Positions 4,937 to 8,728 of a stretch of DNA of 8,728 nucleotides are shown one piece after another. The notes under the pieces are model-generated. The model was given only the letters and a program-made list of their open reading frames with translations, did no database searches and was not told the origin of the DNA. Every line of letters begins with the position of its first letter. The first letter of the stretch is position 1. The position numbers were made by a program, and so were the translations under genes. Location: NCBI GenBank assembly GCA_002505685.1, contig DAVT01000079.1, positions 37,619 to 46,346 of the forward strand, written 5' to 3'. The DNA comes from Euryarchaeota archaeon UBA501. Lineage in GTDB: Archaea > Thermoplasmatota > Poseidoniia > Poseidoniales > Thalassarchaeaceae.

Positions 4937-6823
4937 TCAGTCCTCATCTTCATCGACGACTTCAAAGTCAGCATCGACGACATCATCCGCTCCGTCGATA
5001 CCAGTATGGTCTCCCCCGTCTTCTTCAGCCATGTTCGCCGCAGCAGCTTCGTACAACTTGGCAGAGATGCCGTGCATGGCCTCTTCCAATTCCTGAACCT
5101 TAGCCTGAATCGCCTCTTCATCAAGATCCTCGTCTGATACGGGTCCCTCCTCTGTGCGGATTAATGCCTCAAGTTCTGTGAGTTTGTCCTCCACTGCTGA
5201 AGTGTCCTCACCTTCGAGTTTGTCACCAGCATCCTTCAGGGTTCGTCGGGTTTGATAGACGATGTTATCTGCTGTGTTTCGCAATTCGACCTTCTTTTGG
5301 CGTTCTTCATCTTCGGCTGCGAATTGTTCAGCCTCCGAAATCTTCTGCTGGATTTCATCTTCAGATAGACTGGTTGCACTTTCGATACGAATCGATTGTT
5401 CCTTACCCGTACCCATATCCTTTGCTGAGACACTGACGATTCCGTTTGCATCAATATCGAAGGTAACCTCAATTTTCGGGATGCCACGCGGTGCCTGAGG
5501 GATTCCCTCAAGGAAGAATTTCCCTAGAGTCACGTTGTCTTTTGCAAACTTCCGTTCACCCTGGAGAACGTGTACTTCAACCGCAGGCTGGTTATCCGCT
5601 GCGGTGCTGAACACTTCCGAGCGGCGGGTCGGAATTGTCGTGTTGCGCTCAATCATTGGTGTGGCTACTCCACCGAGTGTTTCGATTCCAAGGCTGAGGG
5701 GAGTAACATCCAGTAGCAAGACATCAGTGACACCTTCATCACCAACGATAATTCCTGCTTGGAGTGCCGCACCCATGGCAACGGCTTCGTCAGGGTTGAT
5801 ACCTTTGAACGGTGCTTTTCCAGCCTCTTTTTCGATGGCCGCTTGGACAGCAGGAATTCGCGTGCTACCTCCTACTAGTAGGATCTTATCGATGTCACCA
5901 GCCTTGACTCCAGCATCCTTCATCGCTCGACGGGTTGGACCCATCGTTGCTTCTACGAGGTCTGCAGTCAAATCATCGAATTGTGCCCGAGATAGATTCA
6001 GATCCAAGTGTTCAGGATTACCATCTTTCATGGTGATAAAGGGCAAGTTGATATGACTTGTTTGGGTACCTGAAAGCTCGATTTTTGCTTTTTCAGCGGC
6101 CTCTTTTAATCGGCTCATGGCCTGACCGTCACCAGACAAATCGATGCCACTCCCCTTCTTGAATTCTGAGACACACCAGTGTATCACACGTTCATCGAAA
6201 TCATCACCGCCAAGGCGGTTGTTTCCTGCGGTTGCTTTGACTTCAATCTGAGGTTGGTCATCGACCTGATAGATTTCAAGAACCGAGACATCGAATGTAC
6301 CGCCTCCCAAATCGAATACGAGGATGGTTTGATCGTCTTCTTTGTCAACACCATAGGCTAGAGCAGCTGCAGTAGGCTCGTTGATTATTCGAAGCACTTC
6401 CAATCCAGCAATCCGGCCTGCGTCCTTGGTCGCCTTACGTTGTGCGTCTGTGAAGTACGCAGGACAGGTGACAACCGCTTGCGTGACTTCATGTCCAAGG
6501 TAAGCCTCGGCATCCGCCTTCAACTTCTGCAAAATGAATGCAGAAATTTCCTGAGGGGTATACTGGTTGTCATCGACTCCCTCTTTCCAATCTGTACCCA
6601 TCTCACGCTTTACCGACATGAATGTGCGCTCATTATTGGTGACTGCCTGTCGTTTCGCAGTGACACCTACAAGGCGCTCTCCATCTTTGGCAAACGCCAC
6701 CACACTGGGTGTGGTCCGAGCTCCTTCGGCGTTGGCGATGACAATGGCCTCGCCTCCTTCGATAGTCGCTACACAACTGTTTGTCGTTCCTAAGTCAATT
6801 CCAATTACAGGTATTTTTGCCAT
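4937..6823 (-). CDS. dnaK: Hsp70 chaperone DnaK
   Basis: A 628-residue ATP-driven chaperone of bacterial type. The nucleotide-binding domain (about 1-365) shows DLGTTNS (10-16), CPAYF (120-124), DLGGGTFD (171-178) and LVGGSTRIP (316-324). The interdomain linker is VLLLDVTPLSLG (368-379), followed by the beta substrate-binding domain (to about 485), a helical lid, and an acidic tail containing DDVVDADFE and ending DED. The segment after NNERTF (63-68) goes straight to KREMGTDWKE, so the roughly two-dozen-residue insertion of proteobacterial DnaK is absent, as in Gram-positive and archaeal homologues. DnaK in archaea is generally held to come from bacteria by transfer. I start at ATG 6823 because AGGAGG lies eight bases before it; 14 further in-frame codons reach 6865 but sit inside the upstream gene. 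That gene stops one base before, so the two are co-transcribed. No grpE or dnaJ is in view. Confidence 0.97.
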   Translation of the reverse strand: MAKIPVIGIDLGTTNSCVATIEGGEAIVIANAEGARTTPSVVAFAKDGERLVGVTAKRQAVTNNERTFMSVKREMGTDWKEGVDDNQYTPQEISAFILQKLKADAEAYLGHEVTQAVVTCPAYFTDAQRKATKDAGRIAGLEVLRIINEPTAAALAYGVDKEDDQTILVFDLGGGTFDVSVLEIYQVDDQPQIEVKATAGNNRLGGDDFDERVIHWCVSEFKKGSGIDLSGDGQAMSRLKEAAEKAKIELSGTQTSHINLPFITMKDGNPEHLDLNLSRAQFDDLTADLVEATMGPTRRAMKDAGVKAGDIDKILLVGGSTRIPAVQAAIEKEAGKAPFKGINPDEAVAMGAALQAGIIVGDEGVTDVLLLDVTPLSLGIETLGGVATPMIERNTTIPTRRSEVFSTAADNQPAVEVHVLQGERKFAKDNVTLGKFFLEGIPQAPRGIPKIEVTFDIDANGIVSVSAKDMGTGKEQSIRIESATSLSEDEIQQKISEAEQFAAEDEERQKKVELRNTADNIVYQTRRTLKDAGDKLEGEDTSAVEDKLTELEALIRTEEGPVSDEDLDEEAIQAKVQELEEAMHGISAKLYEAAAANMAEEDGGDHTGIDGADDVVDADFEVVDEDED

Positions 6824-6824
6824 T

Positions 6825-7451
6825 TCAATTTCCTCCTTCTGGGGTTGCTGATTCTGTTTGATCACGTAGGGTGAGTGTAATGTCTAGGATGCCGTTGTTT
6901 AACTCCCAACCATCCACACTTTCAGCCGCTTTCGGTAGCTCAAAACGTTGTAGAGGACGCATTTGTGTCGTCCGCATCAACTGAAGCGTAGAGCCGCCAC
7001 CGGTGAGGTTGAGTTCAAGTTCTGAGTCGTCCAATTCATCGTGTCGAGAGATATCGATGGTGATATTCATTGAACTACCATCAACGTAAATGTCGGCAAT
7101 TGGTACTTGCTTGATTTCTTCATCTTCATCGCTTTCTTCGACCTGAACTTCAACAGTTTCCGGTTCGTTGCGACCCATCTTGACATCAACACCCATGTTT
7201 GCGAACATCTCGTTAAGATCCGGCATGCCTCCCTTGCCGAGCATCTCGCCAAGGTTGCCGAAATCACCTTGTAGGTTGATCTTCAAGTCCCCTGAGCGAA
7301 TTTTATCAGGATCAATTCCCATTTTCTCAAATTGCGATTGTATGTCGCCCATCATACGGGTCAAATCGGTCTCGCTGACATCGAGTCCCATCGAGCGAAA
7401 CATCTCCACCATTTGCTTCAGAATTTGGTCTTCCCATTCGTCTTTTGTCAT
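6825..7451 (-). CDS. Hsp20-like (alpha-crystallin fold) protein with Met-rich N-terminal arm
   Basis: A 208-residue acidic cytosolic protein. The last third (about 116-197) looks like an alpha-crystallin/CS beta sandwich: alternating strands, RFELPK (169-174), then an NNGILDITL strand (185-193), which matches the Hsp20 hallmark of LP followed by NGxL. The usual C-terminal I-x-I anchor is not evident; the tail is polar. The first part (2-50) is predicted helical, followed by a Gly/Met-rich stretch (about 62-93: GEMLGKGGMP, NEMFANMG), with 12 Met in the first 92 residues. An acidic linker (97-113) joins the halves. Family membership of the N-terminal arm is unknown to me. The role is inferred: a holdase or DnaK partner, because dnaK follows after one base and its ribosome binding site is inside this gene. 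The start at ATG 7451 is favoured by GAGGG seven bases upstream; the ATGs at 7496/7493 would lie upstream of the likely TATA element. Confidence 0.75.
   Translation of the reverse strand: MTKDEWEDQILKQMVEMFRSMGLDVSETDLTRMMGDIQSQFEKMGIDPDKIRSGDLKINLQGDFGNLGEMLGKGGMPDLNEMFANMGVDVKMGRNEPETVEVQVEESDEDEEIKQVPIADIYVDGSSMNITIDISRHDELDDSELELNLTGGGSTLQLMRTTQMRPLQRFELPKAAESVDGWELNNGILDITLTLRDQTESATPEGGN
6832..6837 (-). promoter_or_regulatory. Canonical AGGAGG ribosome binding site of dnaK
   Basis: AGGAGG on the minus strand (CCTCCT on plus), eight bases before ATG 6823. It lies within the last codons of the Hsp20-like gene, so a ribosome finishing that gene would stop on top of it. This fixes the dnaK start and suggests coupled translation. 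Confidence 0.85.
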
Positions 7452-7458
7452 GAATAAA

Positions 7459-7463
7459 CCCTC
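7459..7463 (-). promoter_or_regulatory. Shine-Dalgarno site deciding the Hsp20-like start
   Basis: GAGGG on the minus strand, seven bases before ATG 7451. It supports this start over the in-frame ATG pair at 7493-7496. Confidence 0.5.
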
Positions 7464-7480
7464 ACTACTTAACTCGCGGT

Positions 7481-7488
7481 TGTATAGT
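7481..7488 (-). promoter_or_regulatory. Probable TATA element of the hsp20-like-dnaK operon
   Basis: ACTATACA on the minus strand is centred about 33 bases before ATG 7451. A start 25 bases downstream would leave a leader of around seven bases, trimming the GAGGG site, so either this box or that ribosome site may be spurious. Confidence 0.35.
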
Positions 7489-7502
7489 GGCATCATCTAG
7501 TC

Positions 7503-7510
7503 CTATATGA
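7503..7510 (+). promoter_or_regulatory. Probable TATA element of the chaperonin gene
   Basis: CTATATGA is about 54 bases before ATG 7560, giving a leader of some 28 bases. That leaves room for the GGGTGG at 7546-7551, eight bases before the start, to act as ribosome binding site. The core CTATATG also reads as CATATAG on the other strand, so it could serve the divergent operon too. The whole 108-bp region between the two chaperone transcription units is thus a shared control region. Confidence 0.4.
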
Positions 7511-7559
7511 AGCATTGCAAGGCGTCGGATTCAAGATGGGGTTGCGGGTGGCGTAGACG

Positions 7560-8728
7560 ATGGTGCAGCAGGAACAAGACAAGGTCTTGGAGGACACCGA
7601 GCGTGTTGTAGGGCGTCAGGCTCTGAGAAACAACGTCGCTGCAGCGGTTGCTCTAGCCGGTGCTGTTCGTAGCACTCTAGGTCCAAAAGGTCTCGATAAA
7701 CTGCTTGTAGGAGCTGATGGTTCCACCCTTGTGACCAATGATGGTGTAACCGTGTTGGAAACGGCAAAAGTCGAGCATCCAACAGCCAAAATGCTGATTT
7801 CAACCTCACGCGCTCAAGACGATGAGGTCAAAGATGGGACTACTTCGACAGTGATTCTGACCGCAGAACTGTTGGTCAACGCGCTTGAATTGGTAGATCG
7901 TGGCGTGCACCCCACCATCATTTGTAGTGGATACAGAATGAGTGGACCTGTGGTTCAACAAGCGCTTGAAGAGATATCTCGAATCGCCGATAATTCCACA
8001 TCTCTTTCCGCGGTAAAGACCAGCTTGGCAGGCAAAGGTGACGCTGGGATGCAAGATGTGCTCGCTGAATTGGCACATGCTGCGGCTATAGCCACCGGCT
8101 CAGGAGATCCTGAACATGTCCGCCTCATCACCCAAAAGACGGGTTCAATCAAGGATAGTGAATTGGTCCCAGGCATCGTGCTGGTCAAAGCGAGATTGCA
8201 TCGCGAAATGAAGATGAAAAATCAGCCAGGGCGCATCCTCATTTTAGATGGTGGAATGGAACATCGCAAGCCCGAAATTGAGGCGAGTCTCAAAATCACA
8301 AATCTCGGTGCGATCGAGGAATTCCATTCGCGTGCACGTGCAGAACTTCAATCGAGAATCGACTCACTTAAGGCCGCAAAAATCGATTGTCTAGTGGCCA
8401 GAGATGGGATTGAAGAGGAAGCACACGCAATGTTATCTGCGGCTGGAATTCTAGCCTACCGTAGAGTTGAGCGCCCAGAAATTGAGCATATTTGTCGTGC
8501 CACAGGAGCCAGACCCGTGTACAATTTTGATGATATTCAGGAAGAAGATGTTGGTCGTTTTCAATCCATTCGTGAAGAGAAATGGCAGGGTGTTGAGCAT
8601 ACCATCTTTGAAGGAACTCAAACCCAAGGGGTCACAGTTGTCCTACGAGGTTCCACAGAGATGCGTTTGGAAGAGGCTCAAAGGGCGTTCGACGATGCTC
8701 TCGGTGTAGCCTGTCAATTGGTTCGAGA
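7560..8728 (+). CDS. Group II chaperonin (thermosome subunit), N-terminal 389 residues
   Basis: My own translation of this frame is open to the window's end; about 140-160 residues are missing against the usual 530-550. Group II chaperonins form double rings with built-in lids and fold proteins using ATP. The equatorial domain shows STLGPKGLDKLLV (38-50), TNDGVTVL (59-66), VEHPTAKML (71-79) and DDEVKDGTTS (87-96). Intermediate and apical parts follow, with TGSIKDSELVPGIVLV (194-209), ILILDGG (226-232), the AYRRV and ICRATGA blocks (299-303, 311-317) and VVLRGST (360-366). An in-frame TAG at 7554 fixes the start at ATG 7560. The odd point is Lys91 where nearly all chaperonins have the first Gly of GDGTT; the catalytic Asp92 is kept. 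Identity between this and well-known thermosomes looks moderate, so it could be a divergent paralogue. It is divergent to the hsp20-like-dnaK operon. Confidence 0.93.
   Translation, partial: MVQQEQDKVLEDTERVVGRQALRNNVAAAVALAGAVRSTLGPKGLDKLLVGADGSTLVTNDGVTVLETAKVEHPTAKMLISTSRAQDDEVKDGTTSTVILTAELLVNALELVDRGVHPTIICSGYRMSGPVVQQALEEISRIADNSTSLSAVKTSLAGKGDAGMQDVLAELAHAAAIATGSGDPEHVRLITQKTGSIKDSELVPGIVLVKARLHREMKMKNQPGRILILDGGMEHRKPEIEASLKITNLGAIEEFHSRARAELQSRIDSLKAAKIDCLVARDGIEEEAHAMLSAAGILAYRRVERPEIEHICRATGARPVYNFDDIQEEDVGRFQSIREEKWQGVEHTIFEGTQTQGVTVVLRGSTEMRLEEAQRAFDDALGVACQLVR

Noticed and set aside
5535..6056. A 173-codon open frame on the plus strand opposite dnaK
   Set aside because: It is rich in Ser, Arg and Ala with no domain pattern, and it lies wholly antisense to a well-conserved region of dnaK. 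Long antisense frames are common opposite such genes.
6440..6793. A 117-codon plus-strand frame opposite the dnaK N-terminal region
   Set aside because: Cys/Arg-rich composition, no ribosome site, and fully explained by the coding constraint of dnaK on the other strand.
6824..6865. Fourteen-codon N-terminal extension of DnaK
   Set aside because: It reads through the AGGAGG site and overlaps the upstream gene; MAKIPVIGIDLGTT is the standard DnaK start.
7464..7489. CACTA and TAGTG arms in the chaperone promoter region as an operator dyad
   Set aside because: Only five bases each with a 16-base spacer, which is expected by chance.
1..8728. Mobile elements, CRISPR arrays, integrase or phage genes
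   Set aside because: No repeats of the right spacing, transposase motifs or flanking duplications were seen. The tRNA end at the left edge invites an integration-site idea, but no integrase or repeated tRNA fragment is present in the window.
7560..8728. The chaperonin as a truncated pseudogene
   Set aside because: The frame is open without stops to the last base; the truncation is caused by the window edge.

Overview
This window most resembles a chromosomal segment of a planktonic euryarchaeon of the Marine Group II (Poseidoniales)/Thermoplasmatota type. That is an inference, not a measured placement. The evidence is an archaeal group II chaperonin (thermosome) next to a bacterial-type DnaK, a pyruvoyl-type SpeD homologue paired with an agmatinase, secreted and cytosolic peptidases, a C-terminally anchored exoprotein, and a mix of Shine-Dalgarno-led and apparently short-leader starts. 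Base composition is moderate and even, and there are no insertion sequences, CRISPR repeats or phage genes.

Layout, left to right. (1) The 3' end of a tRNA gene (1-28). (2) A small uncharacterised protein on the minus strand (35-433), with a perfect 7-bp hairpin just upstream of its ribosome binding site. (3) A two-gene polyamine operon on the plus strand: agmatinase (583-1497) overlapping by ATGA a short S-adenosylmethionine decarboxylase (SpeD) family protein (1494-1856), closed by an AT-rich palindrome and T run. (4) A secreted M14 zinc carboxypeptidase with signal peptide and C-terminal membrane anchor (2026-3354). (5) A cytosolic M17 leucyl aminopeptidase (3453-4931). (6) On the minus strand, converging on the aminopeptidase with 5 bp between stops, a chaperone operon read from right to left: an Hsp20-like protein of unusual architecture (6825-7451), then dnaK (4937-6823), with one base between stop and start. 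(7) Divergently on the plus strand, a group II chaperonin (7560 to beyond the window).

How the parts fit. The agmatinase and SpeD-family protein act in putrescine/polyamine synthesis. Active-site substitutions in the SpeD protein, together with its partner, raise the possibility that it decarboxylates arginine rather than S-adenosylmethionine, which would make the pair a self-contained arginine-agmatine-putrescine route. The two peptidases fit a protein-degrading heterotroph: external trimming of peptides, then internal aminopeptidase action. The right third is a protein-folding island, with Hsp20-like, DnaK and chaperonin genes fired from one 108-bp divergent promoter region.

The best candidates for something undescribed are the Met-rich Hsp20-like partner translationally coupled to DnaK, the SpeD-family protein with altered active site, and the chaperonin carrying Lys in place of the first Gly of its GDGTT nucleotide-binding motif. 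Everything here rests on reading and remembered family motifs; no database search was run.
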